In this document: in pieces, positions 46,801 through 54,094 of the stretch
Position numbering within the stretch: the first letter of the stretch is position 1
Layout: every line of letters starts with the position of its first letter
Source: JADLDB01 sp040755835
GTDB lineage: Bacteria > Myxococcota > Myxococcia > Myxococcales > Myxococcaceae
Direction: 5' to 3'
Assembly (NCBI GenBank): GCA_040755835.1
Contig: JBFMAB010000057.1
Coordinates: forward strand, 1 to 64,000
Length of the DNA: 64,000 bases
The notes under the pieces: generated by a model
Told to the model about the DNA's origin: nothing
Databases searched by the model: none
The model's input: only the letters and a program-made list of their open reading frames with translations
Position numbers and translations under genes: made by a program

Positions 46801-47031
46801 GGGAACGTGTCGCTGTGGAACATGGTGCTGCCGGGGACGGAGAACCAGGTGGTGTTGCCGCCGCCGGCGGTGAACAAGCTGCTCACCGAGGAGGAAGGCA
46901 ACACGCTCTTCGTCGTCATCTACTCGAGCCGCTCGCCGAAGTTCGCGTACAACCAGTGGACCTACGACACGCTCTCGGGCGTGAGCTGGTCGAGCTACAC
47001 CATCGCGCTGTCGGACGCGTTCATCCCATGA
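43891..47031 (+). CDS. Large IPT/TIG-repeat lipoprotein
   Basis: 1046 residues from ATG 43891 (ATGA overlap). Lipobox LVPGC. A short DSGVPDSG-type linker leads to about six IPT/TIG domains of about 85 residues (each with P..G...GGT.V.L.G.GF), covering about 75-600. The remaining 450 residues include a carboxypeptidase-regulatory-like fold (VPGATVMLGLDPTTPYQGET) and beta-rich segments. IPT domains are typical of surface receptors and adhesins. The longest member of the operon and probably its main extracellular arm. Confidence 0.9.
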   Translation: MSHGLDARALQGALLAVTLLALVPGCGCGKPTTPPVDSGVPDSGMPMDAGMDDAGTVEPDAGEADAGPPPELALRRLLPPRGSSAGGTAVLLEGSAFLRDFAGSGSQAKPLTSIKVGSNPVLDFQIIDDETIELRTPPGVAGRASVSLTNPNGSVICNNCFTYYDDLVVTSFSPREGPLAGGTEVTLNGQGFTEDTQVLFGRFSSPQVTFVSSTQLKAVAPRGAAADLVDVVTYNKNGVNTQRRAYRYVAPPSVVAVLPPTGAVAGGTVVRLVGSGLAGVTGVTFGANAGTALQLESDNALTVTTPAAAGPGAVDVTVTTPLESRTFKNAFAYVDSAGGFAVFGVYPHVVTPGQTVTLLGQGLDQGALAVTFGGEPATVGLVTFSTAQLTVPSRGAAPRVSDVGVTGPGTATLPGAVTWRIGLTSIAPATGPAAGGTAVTVAASALPADAQLVVGTNAATGVTVTGETSIAGTTGAGSGGAASDVVVREAADPENEAVLPSAFTYLEALSIGRVQPERGAIAGGTLVTVLGSGFGDATVVSFGSARAKDLKVVDSHTLTCRTPKAAQVGVVDVRVDRLTENDTLPGGFSYFDPRSISGGLSGGPLVGTLNITVLDSTRGLYGAPVPGATVMLGLDPTTPYQGETDQRGQITFSDPSLVKAQVVTVYKANYESTTITSVNAENLTVFISRTGGGEGSPGAPPPSPPPSTIAGRVTGFKSPRPLVGMETLEARVFVAQTSLYGGPPFSGIPNRGSQKWRVTSDGGEYLVFTGAGLRAVYAVLGIANAATQSFTPVAMGVKRGITTSPDNPATGQDIVLDMQLDLAVPITIDSPLSFEGPLGPEPGLNTVYAWLDLGAEGFIPNPNNWATGTQPMSSVSSAGSSLTFPHFPRLDGSNFIFLNESAGSSSYPVSYYFRRQPGDMSQGVTIGPLLPAPQFTAPLAGNFTGVISWTMAPGAVPDLHNVQILKPTLFGNVSLWNMVLPGTENQVVLPPPAVNKLLTEEEGNTLFVVIYSSRSPKFAYNQWTYDTLSGVSWSSYTIALSDAFIP

Positions 47032-48167
47032 GCCGAGTCGTCGTCTTCGTGGTGGCGGCGTCGGCGCTGCTGGTGAGCGCGTGCCGGGACACGCGGCTCT
47101 CGGGCAAAGGCTGCGCGGAGGACAAGGACTGCGGCACGCCGGCCTCCGCGTACCGGTGCGAGGCGCAGACGGGCGTGTGCTATTGCCGCACCGACGAGGC
47201 GTGCCCGGGCGCGCAGTTCTGCAACACGGCGGGCTTCTGCCAGGACCGGTCGGGCTGCGAGAAGAACCTCGACTGCCTGGACCCGTCGCTCTACTGCGAC
47301 ACGACGAGCGGGCAGTGCCTGGCGCGCGGGCGGTGCTCGACGGACCTGCAGTGCGAATTGGGGCAGGTCTGCGACACGGCGAAGGCCTTGTGCGTGGAAG
47401 GCTGCCGGACGAACGGCGATTGCCCGGGGACGAGCTGCCGGTGTGGCGACGTGGCGTGCAATTGCACGGGGACGACGCCGGAGGAGCTGGCGCGCTGCGA
47501 GATTGGGGTGTGCGACCCGTACTTCTGCAGCGACTCGTCGTACTGCCGCTTCGGCGAGACGTGCGGCGTGGACGCGGACGCGGGCATGAGCCGGGCGAGC
47601 TGCTACGACGACTACGACACGCGCCTGCGGCCGTACTGCGACAACTGCAGCTTCGGCGGCGGCGTCGAGGTGTGCGGCACCGGGCCGAACTACTGCCTCA
47701 TCGACACGCGGCACCCCGGCGCGTACTTCTGCGGGGCGGACTGCTCGAGCGGGCAGAGCTGCCCGCGCGGCTACTCGTGCCAGGACGTCATCGTCGTCTT
47801 CACGCAGTGGGCGTGCACGCGGTCGAATCCGGCGTGCCCCATCAACACGGCGCTGCCGTGCGCGACGGACGCGGAGTGCAGGCGCGGCGGGACGTGCGTG
47901 AAGCAACCGGGCATGCCGAACGGCTACTGCGCGGGGAAGTGCGCGGTGGACGAGGGCGACGAGAACGGCTTCTGCACCTGCCAGGTGGACTCGGACTGTG
48001 CGCAGGAGACGTGCAGCGCGGGCGAGTGCAGCATCTCGCGGCGGCCGTGCGTGAATTCGGATGACTGCCGGTCGATTCGGTGCGTGGACTTCCAGGGCGG
48101 GGGCGGGTGCCTCATCGGGCAGAACTGCGCGCCGGCGAACGGGTTGTCGTGCGTCGAGGTGAAGTAG
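47028..48167 (+). CDS. Cys-rich lipoprotein (last gene of operon)
   Basis: 379 residues from ATG 47028 (ATGA overlap). Lipobox LLVSAC. The mature part has more than 45 cysteines in short units (CGTPASAYRCEAQTGVCYC, CSTDLQCELGQVC, CATDAECRRGGTC), similar in style to the third gene but without PPC domains. The protein must fold in an oxidising compartment. It ends the operon; a weak hairpin without a T-run follows near 48178-48197. Confidence 0.88.
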   Translation: MSRVVVFVVAASALLVSACRDTRLSGKGCAEDKDCGTPASAYRCEAQTGVCYCRTDEACPGAQFCNTAGFCQDRSGCEKNLDCLDPSLYCDTTSGQCLARGRCSTDLQCELGQVCDTAKALCVEGCRTNGDCPGTSCRCGDVACNCTGTTPEELARCEIGVCDPYFCSDSSYCRFGETCGVDADAGMSRASCYDDYDTRLRPYCDNCSFGGGVEVCGTGPNYCLIDTRHPGAYFCGADCSSGQSCPRGYSCQDVIVVFTQWACTRSNPACPINTALPCATDAECRRGGTCVKQPGMPNGYCAGKCAVDEGDENGFCTCQVDSDCAQETCSAGECSISRRPCVNSDDCRSIRCVDFQGGGGCLIGQNCAPANGLSCVEVK

Positions 48168-48210
48168 CGGCGCCGAGGCAGGAGTGCCTGGTCCTGCTAG
48201 ACTTCAGGCC

Positions 48211-48447
48211 ATGAACCACGTCGACGAACGAGCCATGCGGGCGGCCGCGCGTGCCGGCTGGGCTGGTTCGAAGACGACGCTCGAGGCGGAGGGCGCGTCG
48301 GAGGACCTGAGCGGCTCCACGACGGTCGAGCAGCGGCTCGGAATGATGTGGGAGCTCGCGCGAGGCGCGTGGGCGCTCACCGGCGAACCCATGCCGTCCT
48401 ACTCCCGCGCCGAGACGCCCGGGCGCGTGCTTCGACCTGCTGAATGA
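48211..48447 (+). CDS. Small protein paired with a nucleotidyltransferase gene
   Basis: 78 residues from ATG 48211. The middle reads TTVEQRLGMMWELARGAWAL, followed by TPGRVLRPAE at the end. I recall short proteins of this pattern directly before stand-alone nucleotidyltransferases in many bacteria, but no function is known to me. It overlaps the next gene by four bases (ATGA), so the two are co-produced. A toxin-antitoxin-like partner is possible. Confidence 0.65.
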   Translation: MNHVDERAMRAAARAGWAGSKTTLEAEGASEDLSGSTTVEQRLGMMWELARGAWALTGEPMPSYSRAETPGRVLRPAE

Positions 48448-48914
48448 GCGTCGAGGCCGGGTTCAACTCCGATTTCCTCGACCTCCTCGAGGCCTTCGCC
48501 GAGGCGCACGTCGAGTTCCTCGTCGTCGGAGCGCACGCGCTGGCCGTCCACGGCATCCCTCGCGCCACGGGTGACCTCGACGTCTGGGTGCGCCCGTCCG
48601 CCGAGAACGCCGGGCGCGTGATGGCGGCGCTCCGAGTCTTCGGCGCGCCCATCGCTCAGCACGGCGTCACGGTGACGGACTTCGCGCGCGCCGGGACCGT
48701 GTACCAGCTCGGGCTTCCGCCTCGGCGCATCGACGTACTCACCCAGATCAGCGGCGTGGAATTCGACGAAGCGTGGGCGAGCCGCGTCAACGTGTCGCTC
48801 CGGGGACACACCATCGGCTTCCTGGGCCGCGACGCGTTGCTGAAGAACAAGCGGGCGGCCGCGCGCCCCAAGGACCTCGTCGACGCCGAATCGCTCGAGC
48901 GTCAAGGCCGATAG
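48444..48914 (+). CDS. Nucleotidyltransferase-fold protein (DUF6036-like)
   Basis: 156 residues. FLVVGAHALAVHGIPRATGDLDVWVRP has the compact nucleotidyltransferase core with the Asp-x-Asp pair (DLD) after a Gly/Ala loop; later RRIDVLTQISGVEFDEAW and FLGRDALLKNKRAAARPKDLVD match the C-terminal part of DUF6036/AbiEii-like proteins. The usual first Gly-Ser is changed to Gly-Ala. With the small protein upstream it forms a two-gene module resembling toxin-antitoxin or modifier pairs. Confidence 0.75.
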   Translation: MSVEAGFNSDFLDLLEAFAEAHVEFLVVGAHALAVHGIPRATGDLDVWVRPSAENAGRVMAALRVFGAPIAQHGVTVTDFARAGTVYQLGLPPRRIDVLTQISGVEFDEAWASRVNVSLRGHTIGFLGRDALLKNKRAAARPKDLVDAESLERQGR

Positions 48915-48920
48915 CGCCGG

Positions 48921-49982
48921 CTACGCCCGCCAGCCGCAGCCGTTCATCAGCGCGTCGAGCTCGGCCAGCTGCGCAGTGAGCGCGTGGCCGGCCGGCACCG
49001 TCCACGGGAAGAAGCGGCCGTCGCGCAGCACCCACGGCACCGCGGTGAAGCGGCCGGCGAGCGGGCTGTCCTCGATGACCTCGCGCGCGTCGTCGAGCGC
49101 CAGCGTCGCGGCCTTCACCAGCGCTTCGGCGTCCTCGCTGCCGGCGAGGAAGAGCGTGCCTTCGGACGGCGTGAAGGCGATGAGCTCGCCGCGCTGATTG
49201 AGCCCGGAGAACAGCTCCGGCAGCATCAGCCGGCTCGCCGCGAGCTCGTCCTTCCGCCGGCCCTGCCACACGCCCGGCCTGCACCAGCGACGCCTTCGAG
49301 CGCGACGCGAGGTTGTGCCGCGCGCGCTCGAGCGCGTCGTCGGCGGTGCCGCCCACGTCTCCCGGTTCCAGCCAGTCGGCGTCGTCGCCCCCCAGCATCA
49401 GCGCGCCCACCCGCAGCGAACCGAGGTAGGGCCGCGCGACCACGCCCTGCAGCTCGGGGTCGAGGAGGAACGCGAGCGCGCCCTTGTGCTCGGCGAGCTC
49501 GCCGCCGGCTGTGACTTCGGCTCGGTGAACCGCACGCGAGCGACGGCCTCGCGCAGCCGCTCGAGGGTGGTCGCGCGATACGACGCCGAGGCGAACACCG
49601 CGGCCGCGAGCAGGAGGAACGTCCACATCATGCTCGGGTCCCTCGACGCCGCGATGACGCAGATCACCAGCCCCGCCAGGAGCAGGGTCACGGTCTGTCT
49701 CCGGTTGGCTGCCGCGAGCTCCTCGAGCCCGCTCGGATCGCTCGCGCCGCAGGCCGGGCACGCCGCGGCCCGGGCGACGAGCTGGGCGTTCTCGAGCAGG
49801 TCCTCGCGCGCGCGCTCCGAGGCGTGCTCCTCGGCCTGCGACCGGGTCATGGCGATGGCGTGGCCGGCGCCCGCGGGCGTCAGGGTGGCGGTCTGCTGCT
49901 TGCCGCACCGGCCGCGCTGCCAGTCGACGCTGACGTCTTCTTCCAGGCGGACGTTGAAGCTCCGCTTGGGAATTCGAAGCAC
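48921..49982 (-). pseudogene. Frameshifted gene for a zinc-ribbon-like two-helix membrane protein
   Basis: From GTG 49982 (AAGGAG ten bases upstream) one frame reads VLRIPKRSFNVRLEEDVSVDW, then a CPACGASD knuckle and two helices (TVTLLLAGLVICVIAAS, MMWTFLLLAAAVFASASY). Near 49505-49520 the reading must move to a second frame (GGELAEHKGALAFLLDPEL), and near 49262-49272 to a third (WQGRRKDELAASRLMLPE), ending at TAG 48921-48923. Each part has coding-like composition only in its own frame. Unknown family. Two indels are needed to restore it, both in GC-rich runs. Confidence 0.75.
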
Positions 49983-49998
49983 CAGGCGCCCACTCCTT

Positions 49999-50022
49999 AC
50001 TCGAACACAGACTCGAACACAG
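49999..50022. repeat. Two tandem copies of a 12-bp sequence between divergent genes
   Basis: ACTCGAACACAG occurs twice without a gap, at 49999-50010 and 50011-50022. It lies between the start of the broken minus-strand gene (49982) and the plus-strand lipoprotein start (50082). Exact direct repeats at a divergent promoter can be binding sites for a regulator; they could equally be a slippage duplication. Confidence 0.7.
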
Positions 50023-50081
50023 GAACCGGTGACCCCCCGGTACGCGACGCGTGAAGGAATTCGGCCGTACACTCACAGCCG

Positions 50082-50501
50082 ATGTTCCTTCGTTTCGTCT
50101 TCGCGTGCTTCGCGCTGTCCGCCTGCACTGACCGCTCGTTCGACACGCGCTCGACGACGCTGCCCACCGCGAAGGCGCGCGTCGCGTTCTTCTGCGAAGC
50201 CGTCATCTGCCCGTCGACGCCGGAGGACACCGCGTTCCACATCACGCACGAAGAGGCGCTCTTCGGCGCGGGCTCGACGAAGGTGCACGCCGTCGTCAAG
50301 GTGCCCGCCGCCGACGTCGCGCGCTGGTCGAAGGGCTGCTCGCCCGGCGGCGCCGAGGCGCGCCCCGCCTGGCTCGCCGAGCTGCTCAAGGGCACCGGCT
50401 GGACGCCGAAGACCGCGCCGCACATGCTCCACTGTGGCGCGCAGTCGCGCGTCATCCACGTCAAGGAAGCGCTCGTCATCCTCACCGACGAGCGCGAATG
50501 A
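50082..50501 (+). CDS. Small lipoprotein of unknown function
   Basis: 139 residues from ATG 50082. Short signal peptide RFVFACFALSAC with a lipobox. The mature part has VAFFCEAVICPSTPEDTAFH and HMLHCGAQSRVIHVKEALVILTD, with five Cys, suggesting disulfides. No family recognised. It stands alone between two broken genes; its frame and composition look intact. Confidence 0.68.
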   Translation: MFLRFVFACFALSACTDRSFDTRSTTLPTAKARVAFFCEAVICPSTPEDTAFHITHEEALFGAGSTKVHAVVKVPAADVARWSKGCSPGGAEARPAWLAELLKGTGWTPKTAPHMLHCGAQSRVIHVKEALVILTDERE

Positions 50502-50730
50502 CACGCGCCGACACGACGAAGCGCGCGGGACCATGCGGCCTCGCGCGCTCGTGCTCAACTCGGCGCTTCGCCGGTCAGGGCGCGTGACGCGGACGCCGAC
50601 GGCGTGGCGCCTGTACTCGGACTTCACGGCGGCGGACCTCGCGTGGCTGGACGCGCACCCGTAGGAACCACGGCCGTCGGGGCGCCGAGGCGGTGCGCGC
50701 GGCCGCGGCGTCGGCCTGCGCTGCGTGCGC

Positions 50731-51326
50731 TCGCGGCGCGAGGTTGTACTCGACGTCGAGCAGCTTCAGCGTCATGTACCACCACGTGCCGCCCGGCTCG
50801 TGCCAGAGCGCCTCGCCCGACCTCGGCAGGCGCAGGCCGCTCATCACCCGGTGTCCGCGCACCGGCGTCGACCACGGGACGTCTTCCCCTCGACGGACTT
50901 GCAGCGGTCGTCGCTCTCGAAGTCCACCAGGTCGCCCATCTCGTCGAACTTCAGCCGCGCGGACACGGTGTGCGGACCGTTCGTGTACGTCACCGTCACC
51001 TCGCGGTCCGTCGCGTCGGAGAAGGAGAACGGTTTTCCCGGCAGCGCGGACGGCGCGAGCAGGCAGAGGTCGTTCAGCACCGTCACCGTCTCGGACCTGC
51101 TCATCGTCTCGCCGCGCGCGTTCGCCACCTTGAACAGCTCGGCGATCTGCACCTCCATCGTCGCCTTTGCGTCGCGGTACACGTGGAGCGCCTTCACCGG
51201 CAGTCCGTACCTCGTCGCGTCCATCAGGAAGGCGCGCGCCGCGGGCTCGACGGTGTTGTCCTGCACCGTGGGCGCCACCCCGTGGAATTTGCGCGGCCCT
51301 GCCTGTGCAAGCCGCAGCCCTTGCAC
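50731..51326 (-). pseudogene. N-terminally truncated, frameshifted DUF6544-like remnant
   Basis: On the minus strand, 51326 down to about 50890 reads VAPTVQDNTVEPAARAFLMDA, LHVYRDAKATMEVQIAEL and TDREVTVTYTNGPHTVSARL. Near 50885-50895 (a run of four G) the reading moves frame and continues PWSTPVRGHRVMSGLRLP, WWYMTLKLLDVEYNLAPRA. This is the C-terminal half of a protein resembling the DUF6544 family (by memory); about 150 N-terminal residues and a start are missing, and no stop follows the conserved end. A dead fragment. Confidence 0.65.
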
Positions 51327-51349
51327 GGACGTGCTACAGGTCCGCGCGC

Positions 51350-52090
51350 ATGCGGTTGTTCGCCATCGGAGACACCCACCTCCCGTCCACGCGGAACAAG
51401 GACATGGACCGCTTCGGGTGGAACGAGCACCCGCGCCCGCTGCAGCGCGCCTGGGACGAGCGCGTCACGCCCGACGACGTCGTCATCGTCGCCGGCGACA
51501 TCTCCTGGGCGACGCGGCCTGCGGAGGTGATGGACGACCTCAAGTGGCTCGACGAGCGCCCCGGCCGGAAGGTGCTGCTCCGCGGCAACCACGACTACTG
51601 GTGGGGCGACTCGACCGCGAAGCTGAAGAAGCTGTTCGAGCCGTTCGCGTCCTTCGTCGGCTTCATCCAGAACTCCGCCGTCGAGGTCGGGCCGTACCTC
51701 ATCGCCGGCTCGCGGCTGTGGACCGCGCCGGAAGCGCCTCCGATGCCCGGCGGTGAGATGGGCGACGAGGCACCGAAGGCCGACTACGTCGAGCGCGAGG
51801 TGAATCGCCTCGGCCTGTCCATCGCCGACGCCACGAAGCTCGAGGCGAAGGCCGACAGGCCGCGCGTCCGCGTGTGCGCCGTGCACTTCCCGCCGCTGTA
51901 CTCCAACGGCCTCGAGACGGCGTTCAGCAGGGTCGTCGAGGCGTGGAAGCCGGTGGTGTGCGTGTACGGACACCTCCACGGCCCGGGCATCTCCGCGGGC
52001 TTCGTCGGCGAGCGCGCGGGTGTGAAGTACGTGCTGGCGTCGTGCGACGCAGCAGGCTTCGCGCCGGTGCTGCTGCACGAAGGCGCGTAG
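51350..52090 (+). CDS. Metallophosphoesterase (calcineurin-like)
   Basis: 246 residues. Metal-binding motifs appear in order: IGDTHLP (Asp-x-His), VVIVAGDISWA (Gly-Asp), LLRGNHDYWW (Gly-Asn-His-Asp), AVHFPPLY, and YGHLHGPG (Gly-His-x-His). This is the complete set for a two-metal phosphodiesterase or phosphatase. ATG 51350 precedes MRLFAIGDTH directly. Substrate unknown. It lies 222 bases upstream of the Hsp70 operon and could share its transcript, but the gap is long. Confidence 0.9.
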   Translation: MRLFAIGDTHLPSTRNKDMDRFGWNEHPRPLQRAWDERVTPDDVVIVAGDISWATRPAEVMDDLKWLDERPGRKVLLRGNHDYWWGDSTAKLKKLFEPFASFVGFIQNSAVEVGPYLIAGSRLWTAPEAPPMPGGEMGDEAPKADYVEREVNRLGLSIADATKLEAKADRPRVRVCAVHFPPLYSNGLETAFSRVVEAWKPVVCVYGHLHGPGISAGFVGERAGVKYVLASCDAAGFAPVLLHEGA

Positions 52091-52312
52091 GGGGAAAGCG
52101 CGTCTCGCCCGCCCGCCCGGCCGCTGTGCTCCGTGCACATCGTCTGACACCTCGATTCGCCGAAATCCAGCGGCGGGCCGCTACCACCCCGGACCCTTCC
52201 TCCGCAACGGCCCGATTCCACGCAGGAAAACACCCCGCCGATTTCCCTCGACTGTTTGCACCCGCATGGCCGGATCCGGGTCATTCCCACCCTGAAACGG
52301 AGCGTTCCGCAC

Positions 52313-54094
52313 ATGATCGTCGGAATCGACCTGGGGACCACCAACTCGCTCGTCGCCTTCATGGATGGCGACCGGCCGGAGATCATCCCCAACAAGGGCG
52401 GCAAGCGGCTCACGCCGTCCATCGTCGGCCTCGACAAGAACGGGCTGGTGCACGTCGGCGACACCGCGCGCAACCAGCTCGTGTCGATGCCCGACCGCAC
52501 CGTCGCCGAGGTGAAGCGGCTGATGGGCTCGGACGCGAAGGTCACCCTGGGCGACCGCCAGTACACGCCGCAGGAGATCTCCGGCTTCGTGCTCAAGTCC
52601 CTCAAGGACGACGCCGAGCGCTACCTCGAGAGGGCCATCGAGGAGGCCGTCATCACCGTGCCTGCGTACTTCACCGACGCCCAGCGGCAGGCGACGAAGG
52701 ACGCGGGCGAGCTCGCCGGCTTCAAGGTCGACCGCATCTTGAACGAGCCGACCGCCGCGGCGCTCGCCTACGGCCTCGACCACCTCGACAAGGAGCAGTT
52801 CGTCCTCGTCTACGACCTCGGCGGCGGCACCTTCGACGTGTCCGTGCTCGAGATGTTCGAAGGCGTCCTCGACGTGAAGGCCTCGGCCGGCAACAACCAG
52901 CTCGGCGGCGGCGACTTCGACCGCCTCATCGCCGAATGGCTCGCGGCCGAGTTCGAGAAGGAGCACGGCATCGACCTCCGGAAGGACCCGAAGGCGCGCA
53001 TGCGTCTCAAGACCGCCGCGGAGCAGGCGAAGATCGAGCTGTCCGCCACCACCTCGACGCAGATCATGCTGCCGTTCATCGCGGTGAAGGGCAGCGATCC
53101 GCTGTCGCTCGAGATGGAGATGAGCCGCGGCAAGCTCGAGGAGCTCCTGGGCGACCTCATCCGCAGCACGGTCGAGCCCATCAACGTCGCGCTCAAGGAC
53201 GCCAGGCTGGACAAGTCCGCCATCACCGACGTGGTGCTGGTGGGCGGCAGCTCGCGCATCCCGATGGTGCAGGGCCTCCTCCAGGAGCTCTTCAAGAAGG
53301 AGCCACGCCGCGGCGTGCACCCCGACGAGGCCGTCGCACTGGGCGCGGCGGTACAGGCGGGCCTCAAGCAGGGCACCATCTCCGCGGACCGCGGCATCAT
53401 GATCACCGACGTGTGCCCCTACACGCTCGGCGTCGAGGTCAGCGCGCAGGCGGGCCGCGAACTCATCAAGGGCCTCTTCTCGCCCATCATCCCGCGCAAC
53501 TCGACGGTGCCGGTGTCGCGCACCGAGACGTACCTCACCACCGCCGACAACCAGCGCGTCGTCGACATCAAGGTGTACCAGGGCAATGACCGTCTGGTGA
53601 AGAACAACACCTTCCTCGACTCGTACTCGGTGGAAGGCATTCCGCCCGCCGCCGCGGGCAGCGAGAAGGTGGCCATCACCTTCACCTACGACATCAACGG
53701 CATCCTCCACGTGAAGACGAAGATCGTCTCCACCGGCAAGGAGGCGGTGCTGAAGGTCGAGAAGACCGGCAGCCGGATGAATGACGACCAGCGCGAGGCC
53801 GCGAAGGAGCGCCTCGACAAGGAGTGGGGCGGTGGGGGCATGGGCGCCGCCCAGCCGCAGGTCGCCGACAGGCCGTCGTCGCCGCCAGCGCCGGCGCCGC
53901 CCTCAGGCGCCGCGCCGTCGGCCGCCCTGTTGGCCGCCGCGAAGGCGAAGCTGGCCGCCGTGTCGGGTGAGAACAAGGAGCGCCTGCAGGACATCGTCGG
54001 CCGCCTCGAGGCCGCAATGGCGAAGGGCGACGGCGCCGAGGTGAACCGGCTCGACACGCAGCTCACCGACCTGCTCTTCGACCTGGAGGGCTGA
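52313..54094 (+). CDS. Hsp70-family chaperone (DnaK paralogue with shortened C-terminus)
   Basis: 593 residues from ATG 52313. The ATPase domain is complete: phosphate-1 loop GIDLGTTNS at the start, VITVPAYFTDAQRQATKDAG, NEPTAAALAYG, VYDLGGGTFDVS, LVGGSSRIPMVQ. The substrate-binding beta domain follows (YTLGVEVSAQ, IIPRNSTVPVSRTETY, ITFTYDINGILHV). The C-terminal lid is replaced by a Pro/Ala linker (SSPPAPAPPSGAAPS) and about 45 helical residues, so the protein is some 45 residues shorter than E. coli DnaK. It opens a three-gene operon: its stop overlaps the TPR-Lon gene by one base (TGATG). No CIRCE element or clear heat-shock promoter is visible in the 222 bases upstream. No neighbouring GrpE or Clp gene. 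Confidence 0.93.
   Translation: MIVGIDLGTTNSLVAFMDGDRPEIIPNKGGKRLTPSIVGLDKNGLVHVGDTARNQLVSMPDRTVAEVKRLMGSDAKVTLGDRQYTPQEISGFVLKSLKDDAERYLERAIEEAVITVPAYFTDAQRQATKDAGELAGFKVDRILNEPTAAALAYGLDHLDKEQFVLVYDLGGGTFDVSVLEMFEGVLDVKASAGNNQLGGGDFDRLIAEWLAAEFEKEHGIDLRKDPKARMRLKTAAEQAKIELSATTSTQIMLPFIAVKGSDPLSLEMEMSRGKLEELLGDLIRSTVEPINVALKDARLDKSAITDVVLVGGSSRIPMVQGLLQELFKKEPRRGVHPDEAVALGAAVQAGLKQGTISADRGIMITDVCPYTLGVEVSAQAGRELIKGLFSPIIPRNSTVPVSRTETYLTTADNQRVVDIKVYQGNDRLVKNNTFLDSYSVEGIPPAAAGSEKVAITFTYDINGILHVKTKIVSTGKEAVLKVEKTGSRMNDDQREAAKERLDKEWGGGGMGAAQPQVADRPSSPPAPAPPSGAAPSAALLAAAKAKLAAVSGENKERLQDIVGRLEAAMAKGDGAEVNRLDTQLTDLLFDLEG

Noticed and set aside
50533..50664. 43-codon plus-strand frame (..LYSDFTAADLAWLDAHP)
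   Set aside because: Lacks a ribosome site and any family; may be a fragment but not supportable as a gene.
52091..52312. Heat-shock element (CIRCE or sigma-32 box) upstream of Hsp70
   Set aside because: No TTAGCACTC inverted repeat and no convincing -35/-10; TTGCAC near 52255 has no -10 partner.
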